From Melitaea cinxia (lineage: Eukaryota > Arthropoda > Insecta > Lepidoptera > Nymphalidae): 64,000 nt of DNA. Below, piece after piece: positions 10,924 to 21,689 of this stretch; position 1 is the first letter of the stretch, and every line of letters begins with the position of its first letter. Under the pieces are notes generated by a model. The model did not search any database. It saw nothing but the letters and a program-made list of their open reading frames with translations, and was not told the origin of the DNA. The translations under genes were made by a program, and so were the position numbers. The DNA is taken from contig NC_059396.1 in the NCBI RefSeq assembly GCF_905220565.1, positions 9,087,206-9,151,205 on the forward strand, given 5' to 3'.

Positions 10924-13680
10924 TTGGTTCATGAAGCCTTTGCCGCATCAGCAAACACTGCAACGTCAAATACAAAGTCCAACAGCACCATTTCTAACTC
11001 TATTGCGTCACAAGATGACACTCAGGAGATTTTATTAGCAACCGCTCTGATCAACGTCCAAGCTGTTGATGGCTCTCTTCATACCATGCGAGCGCTTATC
11101 GACCAGGGATCTCAAACGTCGATTATCACCGAGAATGGCGCTCAACGGTTGGGACTACCTCGTAAGCACTGCAAGGGAGTTATCTTAGGAGTAGGAGCGA
11201 AAGAAAATAATTGCAAAGGTATTATGAACATCACCCTATCATCTTGTCATGATTCGTACCAGCTTAATCTAGATGTATTTATCATGCGCCACGCTGTAAA
11301 CAATCTCCCTAACAAATCATTCTCAAAACCATCATGGGAATATATTAAAAACATACAACTTGCAGACCCTGAATTTTATCGTAGCAGAACAATAGATTTA
11401 TTACTGGGCGCTGATGTTTATTCTTCTATAATTATGGGAGGAATCATCAAAGAAAATGACAACATGCCTATTGCGCAACAGACGCGGCTAGGCTGGATTT
11501 TGTGCGGAAGTGTAAAATCCTACAACTGTAATGTCATCATGGTGGACTTAGATAGCATTCACAAATTTTGGTCCATTGAAGATATTAACGAAAATGAGGA
11601 AATGTCGTTCGAAGATTATCAATGTCTACAAAAATACAAGGAAACTACTTTTCGCCAATCCGATGGAAAGTACGTGGTACGCCTTCCACTTTACTCTGAC
11701 GCTGATGAGAAGTTAGGATTATCAGAACCCACAGCCTGCGCACAATTTTATCAGCTTGAGCGTAAATTCGACAAAAATAAAAATGTAGCTTATAATTATA
11801 AGCAGTTTATTAATGAGTATATCAATTTAGGTCACATGCACTTAATAACAAAAGCAAATATGACACCATTATATTATATGCCGCACCACGCTATTGAAAG
11901 ACCCGACTCTATTACTACTTCGCTTAGAGTTGTATTTAATGCATCGGGTAAAACGACATCGGGTGTAAGTCTGAACGATGTTTTATACAGAGGCCCAAAT
12001 TTACAACAAGAACTTTTGATTTTGGTTTTGAAATGGAGACAATATAAGTACGCCTTTACAGCTGACCTAGAAAAAATGTTCAGACAGATTATTTTGCATC
12101 CCGATGACCAACGTTATCAATGCATAGTTTGGCGAGATAATTCAAATCAACCTTTAAATAGATATCAGCTTAACACAGTGACATATGACACTAAATCAGC
12201 CCCATTTTTAGCAATGATGACGCTTAAGCAGCTAGCTCTTGATGAGCGTCATCGTTTTCCTACAGCAGCAAAAGCGTTAGAACAGCATTTTTACATGGAT
12301 GACGCTTTATGTGGTAGTTATGACGTCATCTCAGCCAAAACATTACAGCATGACTTAATCGAATTGCTCAAAGAGGTAGGATTTAACCTTCGCAAATTTT
12401 CGAATGAGAAGTCGCTACTCGAGGGTGTTGATGTAGCACCCAGCTCCCCAAATGTCTATGACTTCAAACATCAGGAATCAACGAAAGCACTCGGACTTAC
12501 CTGGATCGCTAAGGACGATAATTTTACCTTTCAGTGCAAGATGACAACGCCAATTACAGTCAAGCCTTCTAAGAGGGTTCTACTAGCAGAAATATCAAAA
12601 ATATTTGACCCTTGTGGATTCTTGGCGCCAGTCGTAGTCCAGCTTAAGCTATTGTTCCAGAGTGTTTGGTTAGAAAATCTGAAATGGGATGATGTCATAT
12701 CCGATAACATTTATGCAAAATGGTTAATATTGAGAGCAGACATTGAAAAGATTAATGAAGTAAAAGTTACTCGATGGATCGGTAGCGGTAAAAAAAGCAT
12801 AGTTCAATTACACGGGTTTTGCGACTCTTCAACTAAAGCTTACGCATGCGTAATATACGCCTGTATTAAACATCAAAACGCAGCCTCTGTAACAATATTA
12901 GCAGCAAAAACGAGACTTGTACCGGCTAATAAAACATCAAACTCCAGTCATGTTTCGTTACCCAGGCTGGAGTTAAGCAGTGCACTTTTACTTTCCAAAC
13001 TAATGTTTAAAATTAAACAGAGCCTATCAGCACTAACTCTAGAGGTTTACGGTTGGTGTGATTCCACAGCAGCACTAGGATGGATTCATGGAGATCCCAA
13101 CCGGTGGAAGCCTTTCGTTGCCAACAGAGTAAAGAAAATCACTGACGTTATGCCCCCCGTATGCTGGCGATATGTAAAAAGCACAGAGAACCCAGCTGAC
13201 TGTGCTAGCCGTGGCATGAAAGTCGAGCAATTACAGCAACACAATTTATGGTGGAACGGACCTACGTGGTTGTCATCATTTTCTGATTCCCATGAAAATA
13301 AAATAACTTATCAAACTGACTTAGAAACTAAAGTAAAATTAATTAATACTTTACAAACAAACAGCAGTAACAATAACGAAATTGATATTATTAATTTAAT
13401 AATTCACAAGCAAAGCAGTTTTACGCGAGCGACGCGCGTACTTGCATGGATATGGCGAGCGTTTTCAAACAAAAGCATTAAATTACAATATTTAACATCG
13501 ACCGAATTAAGCAACGCAAAACAGAAAATTATAATGTACGTTCAAAAGTCTGAATTTGAGCAAGAAATGAATGATCTTTCTAAACAAGGAAAAATTAATT
13601 CTAAGAGTAAGCTTCTCTGCCTAAATCCGTATTTAGATCAAAACGGATTACTGCACGTTGGAGGCAGACTCAAAAAATAG
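10924..13680 (+). CDS. pol: BEL/Pao Pol: protease, reverse transcriptase, RNase H
   Basis: 918 codons that copy the element RNA into DNA. The given start is a TTG and has no real start meaning, since pol normally reads on from gag. Domains in order: retropepsin-like protease (DUF1758) with active-site LIDQGSQTS near residues 57-66; reverse transcriptase with motif A DLEKMF (Asp about 381) and the catalytic YMDD at 457-460, as in Pao-type RTs; RNase H with GFCDSSTKAYACV near 632 and WCDSTAALGW near 713. The frame ends at TAG 13678 because of an extra A in the run at 13672-13677. Integrase follows one base out of frame. Confidence 0.92.
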   Translation: MVHEAFAASANTATSNTKSNSTISNSIASQDDTQEILLATALINVQAVDGSLHTMRALIDQGSQTSIITENGAQRLGLPRKHCKGVILGVGAKENNCKGIMNITLSSCHDSYQLNLDVFIMRHAVNNLPNKSFSKPSWEYIKNIQLADPEFYRSRTIDLLLGADVYSSIIMGGIIKENDNMPIAQQTRLGWILCGSVKSYNCNVIMVDLDSIHKFWSIEDINENEEMSFEDYQCLQKYKETTFRQSDGKYVVRLPLYSDADEKLGLSEPTACAQFYQLERKFDKNKNVAYNYKQFINEYINLGHMHLITKANMTPLYYMPHHAIERPDSITTSLRVVFNASGKTTSGVSLNDVLYRGPNLQQELLILVLKWRQYKYAFTADLEKMFRQIILHPDDQRYQCIVWRDNSNQPLNRYQLNTVTYDTKSAPFLAMMTLKQLALDERHRFPTAAKALEQHFYMDDALCGSYDVISAKTLQHDLIELLKEVGFNLRKFSNEKSLLEGVDVAPSSPNVYDFKHQESTKALGLTWIAKDDNFTFQCKMTTPITVKPSKRVLLAEISKIFDPCGFLAPVVVQLKLLFQSVWLENLKWDDVISDNIYAKWLILRADIEKINEVKVTRWIGSGKKSIVQLHGFCDSSTKAYACVIYACIKHQNAASVTILAAKTRLVPANKTSNSSHVSLPRLELSSALLLSKLMFKIKQSLSALTLEVYGWCDSTAALGWIHGDPNRWKPFVANRVKKITDVMPPVCWRYVKSTENPADCASRGMKVEQLQQHNLWWNGPTWLSSFSDSHENKITYQTDLETKVKLINTLQTNSSNNNEIDIINLIIHKQSSFTRATRVLAWIWRAFSNKSIKLQYLTSTELSNAKQKIIMYVQKSEFEQEMNDLSKQGKINSKSKLLCLNPYLDQNGLLHVGGRLKK

Positions 13681-14929
13681 CATCATCCCTTACGATATGA
13701 AGCATCCATACATCATTCCACACAGAAGTCATCTTACTAATCTCCTGATCGATCTAGCTCACAAATCTACTTTTCACGGAGGTGCCCGCCTTACTCAGTC
13801 GTGGCTTAGACAGCAGTATTGGATCATAAGCGGAAACAAAGTAGTGAGGAATCGTTTACGTCTTTGTGTTATATGCAAGCGTCACAATCCAGATAAAAAC
13901 GAACAGCTAATGGGTGACCTGCCTGAAGCAAGGACAAATTCGACGCGCCCATTTTTTCATACCGGGGTTGACTATACGGGATTCATAGATATTAAAGCGA
14001 ATAGGGGAAGAGGTATTAAAACCACTAAAGGATACGTTGCCGTGTTCATCTGTATGGTCACAAAGGCTGTACACCTTGAATTGGTCTCCGATTTATCATC
14101 ATCGGCGTTTTTAGCAGCTCTACGTCGATTAGCAGCAAGAAAAGGTACCCCGCGTCATTTATACAGCGATAATGGGACCAATTTCATCGGAGCTAATAAA
14201 GTCTTAGCCAAAGAACACTTCGACTTGAAATCGACCTTATCAAATGAGTTTTTCACAGAGATCAGCGAAATGAAAATCGACTGGCATTTTAATGCCCCCT
14301 CGTGGCCTAGTGCCGGCGGACTGTGGGAAGCGGCAGTGAAAAGCTTAAAGCATCACCTTCGTAGAGTGGTTGGTGACCAAAAGCTCACTTATGAAGAACT
14401 CTCTACGTTGTTAGCGCAGCTCGAAGCCTGTCTCAACTCTAGACCGCTGTGTGCGATGTCAGAAGACCCAGATGACATTGATTATTTAACACCAGCTCAC
14501 TTTTTGTCCAGCGGACCCATTCTTTCAGTTATAGAGACTGAAACAGACGGCAGAACAAGATGGCAACTTACGCAAAAAATATTCGGTGATATTTGGAAAA
14601 GGTGGCGTACTGAATATTTAGTTCAACTAGCAGCTCGAAGCAAATGGCGTGAGTCGCGAGAAAACATTAAAATCGACGATATAGTATTGATACATGACGC
14701 TAATTTACCACCTGGTAAGTGGGCTCTAGGCCGAGTGATCCAATTACATCCTGGTACTGACAACTTGGTGCGAGTAGTCTCCGTCAAAACAAGAAATGGC
14801 TTGGTTATCAAAAGACCCGTCGTAAAGCTGTCTATTCTACCCGTCAACATCGAACCGTCAAATAAAAGCAGCGAAATAATCGTAACTACAAACGAAATAT
14901 CACGTAACAACAAACAAAAAACATCAAAG
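13658..14929 (+). CDS. pol: BEL/Pao integrase part of Pol
   Basis: Inserts the cDNA into host DNA. The open frame overlaps the previous one by 23 nt, and true integrase sequence begins at about 13678. It shows the His-His/Cys-Cys zinc domain (HKSTFHGG, then CVIC near residues 34-70), the catalytic triad Asp105 (VDYTGF), Asp171 (SDNGTNF) and Glu224 (GGLWEAA), and the BEL/Pao C-terminal domain (DUF5641, about 305-405) with LPPGKWALGRV. The frame continues without a stop into the envelope-like region, so the two may be made as one polyprotein or from a spliced RNA. Confidence 0.92.
13672..13677 (+). other. A6 run with one-base insertion breaking pol
   Basis: Reading ctc then six A gives AAA AAA TAG. 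With one A fewer the frame continues into integrase. The change needed is +1, which does not match a classical -1 slippery site. Confidence 0.8.
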
Positions 14930-16879
14930 AAAACCTTCTACAGCCATTTTTTATCGATTCTGATGATCTTTATGTTATTTATGTCTTCAACAGTGCAAGC
15001 CAACTACAACATCACGAGATTGAGCGATAGCAAATATATTTATTTTGAAAAAATCGGAAATATGCGCGTAATACAAGATCAATGGAAGTTAGTGGCATAC
15101 TACGATATGGAACCTTATGTGTACGGCACAAGGATACTTAACAATTATATTGATCACTTGCAAAGTTTATCTAAAAACTCGACTAAAAGTATACATTGTA
15201 ACATAATATTACAAAAGCTGATCCACGAAATCAACGAGCTCAAGTACAACGACCGCATATTACTAAGTGAGCATTTTGATAATCGTAAGCGCAAGCGCCG
15301 AGGCCTTGTCAATGGTGTCGGTTACATCGCGAATACATTGTTCGGCGTCTTAGACGAGCGTTTTGCGTCTAAGTACGAAAAAGACATTAATTTAATTCGA
15401 GTCAATCAAAAACATCTAGCACAGCTCTGGAAATATCAAACATCGATTATAGAAGCGGAAAATAACATTTTAAAAAGGATAGAATCCACAATGGAAAGAC
15501 AGTACAAGACATTTAATCAACACCTTAACAACTTAGAAAAGGAGTCATATGATATTAAGATTAAAATGTCGGCCATAGAAAATACTAATGACTTCATCAT
15601 GTCCAGCATCATAGCTAACAATGTCCTGGCAAATTTGCGTAATATTTAAGATACTCTTCTGGATACCATTACTAACCTTCAACATTTTAATGTGCATCTT
15701 TTGTCACCTATTCAGATGGAAAACGAGCTAAGTATCATATCCAGCCAGATAACAAAGGATTTGTCATTACCGTTAGATAACCTCCGAAATAATTTATCCA
15801 CCCTATACAGGATTTTAAAGGTCAAAGCTAGAATGACAAAACAATATTTCATTTTTGAGATCCAAATACCTCTTACAAGTAGAGACGACTACGAAATTTA
15901 CAATGCCATACCTCTCTATCACCAAATCGCTAACTCATCACGTACTATGGTTAATCTTCTCCCAATATCTGATCACATAGCAATAAATTTAAAGAAAGAT
16001 ACCTTCATACCGGTAACTGAGAAAGACTTTAAGAACTGTATAGAATACAACGATAATATTTTATCAAATTATCTTTGCCAAATTCAAACGCCCGTCTACG
16101 AGAGACAGACGGACGAGAATCTTTGTATAAAAAGTAAACAAACGAACAGCCGTGAAATCATAACTAGCGCGTGTCAAACTACATGGAAAAAGCTTACTAA
16201 GTTAAACACATATCTAATTAATTGTTGCGGGCAATGTACCTTTCGTTTCATATGTCGAGATCGGGTTACCGTCGAACAGGTGACGGGAATTAATATTATA
16301 ATTCTCGGTACCGACTGCATCATTCGGGGAAATACGCTAGTGATAACGCCTCATAAAATAATGACTAATGAGTTAAATATCGAGCCGGTAATCTTTGCAC
16401 CAGAGATCGCACCCGTCAATAGCATCATCAATATATCCATCCCTATCCACATGATAAATATATCAGACGGTTTCGGACAAGATAACGATAACATCGAAAA
16501 CAATATAAAGCGGCTAAAGTCGGCTTCGGACAGCCTAGAAAATGAATCCAATAGCCTGAGCTATCATGACGTCCATCACTACGTCGCCATCTACTGCCTG
16601 GCGGCCGCAGGGCTGGCGGTTGCGGGCGGCGCGTGGGTGCGCGTGACCTGCAGACGCGCACGAGCCGCGCGCCCGCCTCCGAGCAGTGATCAACAGGACA
16701 CTACTGTACATTTTGTGTGTTCGAAAAATCTAAAGTGTAAAAGTGTGAGTGAAAAAGCAGAGCAAAGTGATTACAGTGTCAGTGTTCTCGGTCAAGACAT
16801 TCCAAATCAGACTAATCGATCGGTTCATAAAAACACTTCGCCTGTTTTATTAAAATGTAATTTTAGACGTACTCGCTAA
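14930..16879 (+). pseudogene. env: Envelope-like gene of the BEL/Pao element
   Basis: Follows integrase in the same open frame with no start codon of its own obvious. Visible features: a hydrophobic leader at about 14940-15000; a basic furin-type cluster near 15282-15302 followed by a hydrophobic glycine-containing segment; a helical heptad-like stretch after it; cysteine-containing ectodomain between 16020 and 16330; and a hydrophobic anchor near 16577-16640 followed by an Arg-rich tail. This layout resembles the baculovirus F / insect errantivirus type of fusion protein. An in-frame TAA at 15647-15649 interrupts it and the same frame is open from 15650 to 16879. With that stop the protein would lack its anchor. 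Confidence 0.75.
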
Positions 16880-16994
16880 CTAAAAATTGTCGGGTCCATT
16901 TGTAAGTTAGCCGTTAAGATTTTATGTCGGTTTCATCCTTGTTTTAGTTTAGCTCACATCATCCATACCTCACTCATCTTCTCGCCCGGGAGCA

Positions 16995-17219
16995 TGTACG
17001 GTTCAGCCGCACATACATATCGCCCGATCAGCAGTTTACGTTAGTTGCACGATTCATTAGCTAAATACATCAGTTCACGTTCACATATCATCATCGTACA
17101 GCGCGTTCGTGAGCTCATTCATAGCAATTAAATATTAGCAAATATATTTATATTTTAACTTTTATTTTTATATCTTTTATCTACCATAATCAGCAGCAGC
17201 AAGTCAGGTGTAACAAACA
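16995..17219 (+). repeat. 3' LTR of BEL/Pao element
   Basis: 225 bp, TG...CA, one difference from the 5' LTR (17144). I see no strong polypurine tract just before it. Target duplication attag follows at 17220-17224. Confidence 0.95.
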
Positions 17220-17249
17220 ATTAGAAAATAAAAGAAAAAATAATAATAG

Positions 17250-17330
17250 ATCTGAAAATTTGAGGATTTCAACCGTGGTCTTTTCGGTCGATCGCGACCG
17301 TCTGATTTCCCACCTGAGCTATTACAACTT
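17250..17330 (-). repeat. tRNA-like fragment, SINE head
   Basis: On the antisense strand it reads tagctcaggtggg (A-box-like) and ggttgaaatcc (B-box-like) about 35 nt apart, as in a tRNA gene. The arms do not pair cleanly by eye, so I read it as a SINE head rather than a functional tRNA. Confidence 0.45.
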
Positions 17331-17339
17331 TATTGACAA

Positions 17340-19563
17340 TTGCGAAATTTAACTTCGTATTTTAACGATTTTGAAGCATTTTTTTCATTGTCTAAAAACG
17401 TAATCGTCGCATTGTACAAGAGAAAAGGGTCACGGCAGGACTGCAGGAATTACCGCGGTATAAGCCTCCTCAGCGTCGTCGGTAAATTGTATGCAAAAGT
17501 GTTAATTGAGAGGGTAGTGAATTAAACAGACGATAAAATATGGGATGCACAAGCGGGATTTAAAAAGGGAATGGGATGTACGGATCAGGTCTTCTTTTTG
17601 CGATGCATAGCCGAAAAGTGTTTGGTGTGATGAGGAATGAATTGTGGTCAGCATTGTCCGTGAATGGTGTGAGCAGTGTCCTCATACAAGCATTGCAATC
17701 TCTTTATAGGGATTCTAGTGCTTGTGTGAGGATAAATGGGGCATACACTGAATGGTTTAATATCAAAAAAGGTGTTAGACAGGGATGTGTAGCGTCACCG
17801 TGGCTGTTTAATCTATTCGTGGACAATTGTTTGACAGATTTAAAAGAGAATGAAAATGGGTTGAGAATAAATGAGTTACTCGTCAAATGTCTTCTCTGGG
17901 CTGAGGATCAAGTATTACTTGCGTCTTCGCCCGAGGAGTTCCAGGAGATGGTAACTAATATGAGTGGGGCTTTTGTAAGAAAGGGAATGAAGATGAATGT
18001 AAAAAAGACGAAAATGATGGTGTTTGAAGGAGATGAGGCAGTGACAGACTGCAATATCGTGATTTGAGATGAACGAATTGAACAGGTGAATGAGTATCTG
18101 TATCTGGGTTCAAAGTTTACAAGAGATGGAAAGTGTGAGAGTGATATTGAAAGAATAGTGAATGCAGGAAACAGGGTGAATGGAGCTTTGCACTCCTTTA
18201 TGAGCAGTCGGGAGGTGTCTAACAAGGCTCGTTTGGCTATGCAAGAGGGGGTGTTGGTTCTGACACTCATGTACGGAAGTGAAAGTTGGGTATAGCAGAA
18301 GAAACATGAAAGCAGAATAAATGCAGTTGAGATGAGAGCATTAAGAAGTATGATAGGAGTTAAACTGAGTGACAGGATAAGAAATAGTGAGATAAGGAAA
18401 CGTTGTGGTCTGAAAGCAGATGTAGTGACAAAAATTGAGAAAGATATGCTCAGATGGTTTGGCCATGTCGAGAGAATGAGTGAAGAACGATTGACTAAGA
18501 AAGTGTATCAGGCGAGTGTGAACGGTAGGGTTGGAAGGGGTAGACCTAGGCGGACGTTCCGACCCAGGCCTTTGGAGCCTAGGCCTCAGACTGAGGTCTG
18601 GGACCTAGGCTCCAAGGGGAGGAGTTGCTGGACTTCTACTGGGCGCGTCCCCCAGGTGGTGGATAGGGGAACGCCGCCTTAACGTCTGCGGGTGGTAGGG
18701 GTCTTCGGACCTCCGCGGACCAAAACCATACGATACGCTCCGGGTACCGCTTCGGACATCGGAGTGGACCTGTGAGCGCAGGTGTGTTGGCGCGGAGGCG
18801 CGGCGGTGTGTGTGGCGCTGAGACGGCGCGGTGACGTGAGGGTCGGTTCTTCCTTCCCCCACGCGGAAGACGGGGTGGGCGGGCTCGCTCGCCCGCCCTA
18901 AGACGTGCGAAAGCGCGCTCTCGTGCCGAGGCCGCGGTCAGCCCGTGTCTGGGGGCTGTGGCCACCCTGGCCTTTGGCGGCTCCGGTCAGCACTGTCCAC
19001 CCTAGGCTAGGCCTGGTTCGCCCGGGCTAGGCCTGGGGCGCTGGGGCGGCGCGGGAAGTTGGCGTCCACAGGGCGCGGTGCCGTAGGGCACGGTAGGCGG
19101 GCGTTGGGTTTTTCTCCCCGCCCGCGGGTGAGCCACCCGTCCGATGGGTCGGGGGATTCGCATTGCACGGCCCCCCAGTCGGTGAGGGCGCGCTTCGTGT
19201 TCGAGCGCGCCCTCCGAGGTACTTTGCACCGCGGTGGGCCCGCAAGGGCAAGCGCCGGTGGGGTTTGCGGAAGCATGCTACAGCGTCCCCGCGACCCCAC
19301 CACATAGGCGTCTAGGAGGACACGCGCGGCCCCCGCGCCGGAGGGTGTCCATGAGGATTTTCCCCACGCTTAAACAAAAAAAAAAGCGGACGTTCCGAGA
19401 CCAAATAAGGGACGTCTTGAAAAAAGGCCAGATCAAGAGTACCCTAAACCGAAGAGCATGTATGAAGGGAATAATGAAAGTGGACGAAGCGAAAGAAGTA
19501 TGTAAGGATCTTAGCAAGTGGAAAGAAGTGGGCTCTGCCTACCCCTACGGGAAAGAGGCGTGA
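17340..19563 (+). pseudogene. RTE-like LINE reverse transcriptase pseudogene
   Basis: Pieces of one non-LTR reverse transcriptase can be read through stops: YRGISLLSVVGKLYAKVL near 17452 (RT block 1), GVRQGCVASPWLFNLF near 17772 (block 4), a degraded catalytic box LLWAEDQVLL near 17892 where an Asp-Asp pair is expected, then the C-terminal part (YLYLGSKF, WFGHVERM) ending at TGA 19563. A segment containing catalytic motif A is deleted near 17600-17635. Stops lie at 17523, 18067 and 18294. An unrelated insertion at 18563-19385 splits the C-terminal region. RTE-type is inferred from these motifs. Confidence 0.85.
18563..19385 (+). mobile_element. GC-rich retroposed insertion with poly(A) tail
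   Basis: The 13-bp sequence gcggacgttccga occurs at 18550-18562 and 19386-19398, exactly at the ends of an 823-bp GC-rich block that ends in an A-rich tail (aaacaaaaaaaaaa). Removing the block and one duplicate restores the RTE reading frame across the junction. So this is a target-primed retroposition, probably a 5'-truncated LINE 3' end or a SINE. The overlapping ORFs on both strands (18605-19307) come from its GC-rich composition. Confidence 0.85.
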
Positions 19564-19807
19564 TTATATGTAAGTATGTATTAGCTACTTTTTTATATAG
19601 ATTACTAATTGACCCCGCAAACGTTGTTTTGTCATATATGTTTTTAACCCCCTTCATCTCCCCCCTTATAACTTAGGGGTATGAAAAACAGATACTGGCC
19701 GATTCTCAGACCTACCCGATATGCACACAAAATTTCATAAAAATCGGTTCAGACCGTTTCGGAGGAGTATTGTAAGTAACATAGTGACGCGAAAATTTTC
19801 TATATAA
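19564..19807 (+). repeat. RTE 3' untranslated tail
   Basis: Follows the pseudogene stop. It contains aaatttcataaaaatcggtt and tcggaggagta, blocks I recognise from lepidopteran RTE 3' ends. A Helitron starts where it ends. Confidence 0.55.
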
Positions 19808-20084
19808 CTAGCTGTGCCCGCGGCTTCGCCCGCGTTGAAATCAGTGTGTCACAAAGTTTTCCCGGCAAACTTCCCGTGAAAATCGGCTTAGCCGTTCCGT
19901 AAACTTTCCTCTTGAAGCTCTCTCTCCATTGGTGAAACCGCATGAAAATCCGTCTAGTAGATTTTGAGGGAATCGATCACATACATTTTTGGGGACTTTG
20001 TTTTATAATACACTAACTGTTGCCCGCGACTACGTCCGCGTGGTTATGAAGATATGTATTGCTATTAATAGGTTGGCGTGTTGG

Positions 20085-20580
20085 AGTGATGACGTGTTGG
20101 CGTGTTGGCGCATTGGCGTGTTGGCGTGTTGGCGTTTTGGCGTGTTGGCGTGTTGGCGTATTGGCGTATTGGCGTGTTGGCGTGTTGGCGCATTGGCGTA
20201 TTGGCGTGTTGGCGTATTGGCGTATTGGCATGTTGGCGTGTTGGACTGTTGGCGTGTTGGCGTATTGGCACATTGGCGTATTGGCGTGTTGGCGTTTTGG
20301 CGTGGTGGCGTGTTGGCGTATTGGCGTGTTGGCGTATTGGCATGTTGGCGTATTGGCACATTGGCGTGTTGGCGTGTTGGCGCATTGGCGTCTTGGCGCA
20401 TTGGCGTCTTGGCATGTTGGCGTGTTGGCATGTTGGCGTGTTGGACTGTTGGCGTGTTGGCGTGTTGGCGTATTGGCACATTGGCGTGTTGGCGTGTTGG
20501 CGCATTGGCGTATTGGCGTGTTGATGTGTTGGCGTGTTGGGGTTTTGGCATGTTGGGGTGTTGGGGTGTTGGCGTATTAA
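20085..20580. repeat. 8-bp minisatellite, about 60 units
   Basis: Unit GGCGTGTT with variants (GGCGTATT, GGCGCATT, GGCATGTT, GGACTGTT). As 8 is not a multiple of 3 and the unit makes no stop, several frames on both strands are open and encode an octapeptide repeat. Confidence 0.95.
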
Positions 20581-21657
20581 CCTCATAAGGGAGTTGATTT
20601 CTAAAGATACGTCATTTGGACACTTCCTCACTATCTATAGAGCACACATTTTAAATTACGAGTCTCTTACTTCAAAAACATAGGACTTTCATATAAACTT
20701 CCAAACCCCGTTTTACCCCTTTAGGGGTCGAGTTTCGTAAAATCCATTCTTAACGGACGTTTACGTCTTATAAGGAACCAACCTGCCAAATGTCAAATTT
20801 GTAGCTGTTATAGTTTCGAAGATTTCGTGATGAGTGAGTCAACCTACCATCCCCCGTTTCAACCCCAAAAAGGAGGTGATTTCTAAAGATACATTATTTG
20901 AACACCTTCTCACCATCTATAGAGCATGTACATTTTAAATTTCAAGTCTCTTATTTCAAAAACATAACACTTTCATACAAACTTCCAACTCCCGTTTAAC
21001 CCCCTTAGAAGTCGAGTTTCACAAAATCCCTTCTTAATAAATGTCGACAGTTTATAAGGAACCTACCTGCCAAATTTCAAGTTTGTAGCTGTTATAGTTT
21101 CGGATCCCCCGTAACACAAAAAGGGAGTTGATTTCTAAATATATATTATTTGAACACCTTCTCATCATTTATAGAGCATACATTTTAAATATCAAGCATT
21201 TTACTTCAAAAACATAGAACTTTCATACAAACTTCCAACCCCCGTTTTACCCCTTTAGAGGTCGAGTTTCGTAAAATCCGTTCTTAGCGGATGTCTACGC
21301 TTTATAAGAAACCTACCTGCCAAATTTCAAGTTTCTAGGTGTTATAGTTTCGGAGATTTCGTGATGAGTGGGTCAACCTACCATCCCCCGTATTAACCCC
21401 AAAAGGGAGTTGATTTCTAAAGATACGTTATTTGGACGCTTCCTCACTATCTATAGAGCACACATTTTAAATTTCAAGTCTCTTACTTCAAAAACATAGG
21501 ACTTTCATACAAACTTCCAACCCCCGTTTTACCCCCTTAAGGATCGAGTTTCGTAAAATCCGTTCTTAGCGGATGTCTACGCTCTATAAGAAACCTACCT
21601 GCCAAATTTCAAATTTCTAGGTGTTATAGTTTCGGAGATTTCGTGATGAATGACCTT
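20581..21657. repeat. Tandem array of about 280-bp units, four copies
   Basis: Each unit starts near gggagttgatttctaaa (about 20588, 20868, 21123 and 21404) and ends near tatagtttcggagatttcgtgatga. The second unit is shorter (about 255 bp). Units differ by scattered substitutions. Confidence 0.9.
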
Positions 21658-21689
21658 TCGCTTTTATATATATTATAGATATAGATTCA

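Larger units (their letters stand above)
8949..17219 (+). mobile_element. BEL/Pao LTR retrotransposon with envelope-like gene
   Basis: An 8271-bp element. Both LTRs are 225 bp (8949-9173 and 16995-17219), start TG, end CA and differ at one position (C at 9098, A at 17144). A 5-bp target duplication attag flanks it (8944-8948 and 17220-17224). The order is gag, protease, RT, RNase H, integrase, envelope-like gene, which is the BEL/Pao order. Near-identical LTRs point to a recent insertion, yet the coding frame carries a shifted patch near 10830-10890, a one-base insertion at 13672-13677 and a stop at 15647. These could be real damage or sequencing error. Confidence 0.95.
19808..21685 (-). mobile_element. 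Non-autonomous Helitron-like element with internal arrays
   Basis: Reads in reverse: 5' end TCTATATCT at 21685 and 3' end with a GC-rich hairpin (gcgggcgaagccgcgggcac) followed by CTAG at 19811-19808, then a host T, as Helitrons end. The same ends bound the copy at 53245-54198 on the + strand. It has no Rep/helicase gene. Between the ends sit an 8-bp minisatellite and four copies of a unit that occurs once in the other copy, so internal expansion explains its greater length. Confidence 0.75.

Noticed and set aside
13672..13680. Programmed -1 frameshift site between RT and integrase
   Set aside because: The downstream frame needs +1, and integrase is normally in frame in BEL/Pao; an A-run insertion explains it.
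16351..16661. Antisense ORFs over the envelope-like gene
   Set aside because: Shadows of the + strand frame.
18605..19307. Multiple Pro/Arg/Ala-rich ORFs on both strands
   Set aside because: They come from GC-rich composition of the retroposed block, where stops are rare.
19989..20631. Several overlapping long ORFs on both strands (140-199 codons)
   Set aside because: They are translations of the 8-bp minisatellite; no start context, domain or codon signal.
20581..21657. CRISPR-like direct repeats
   Set aside because: Units are about 280 bp tandem copies without spacers, inside a eukaryotic Helitron.
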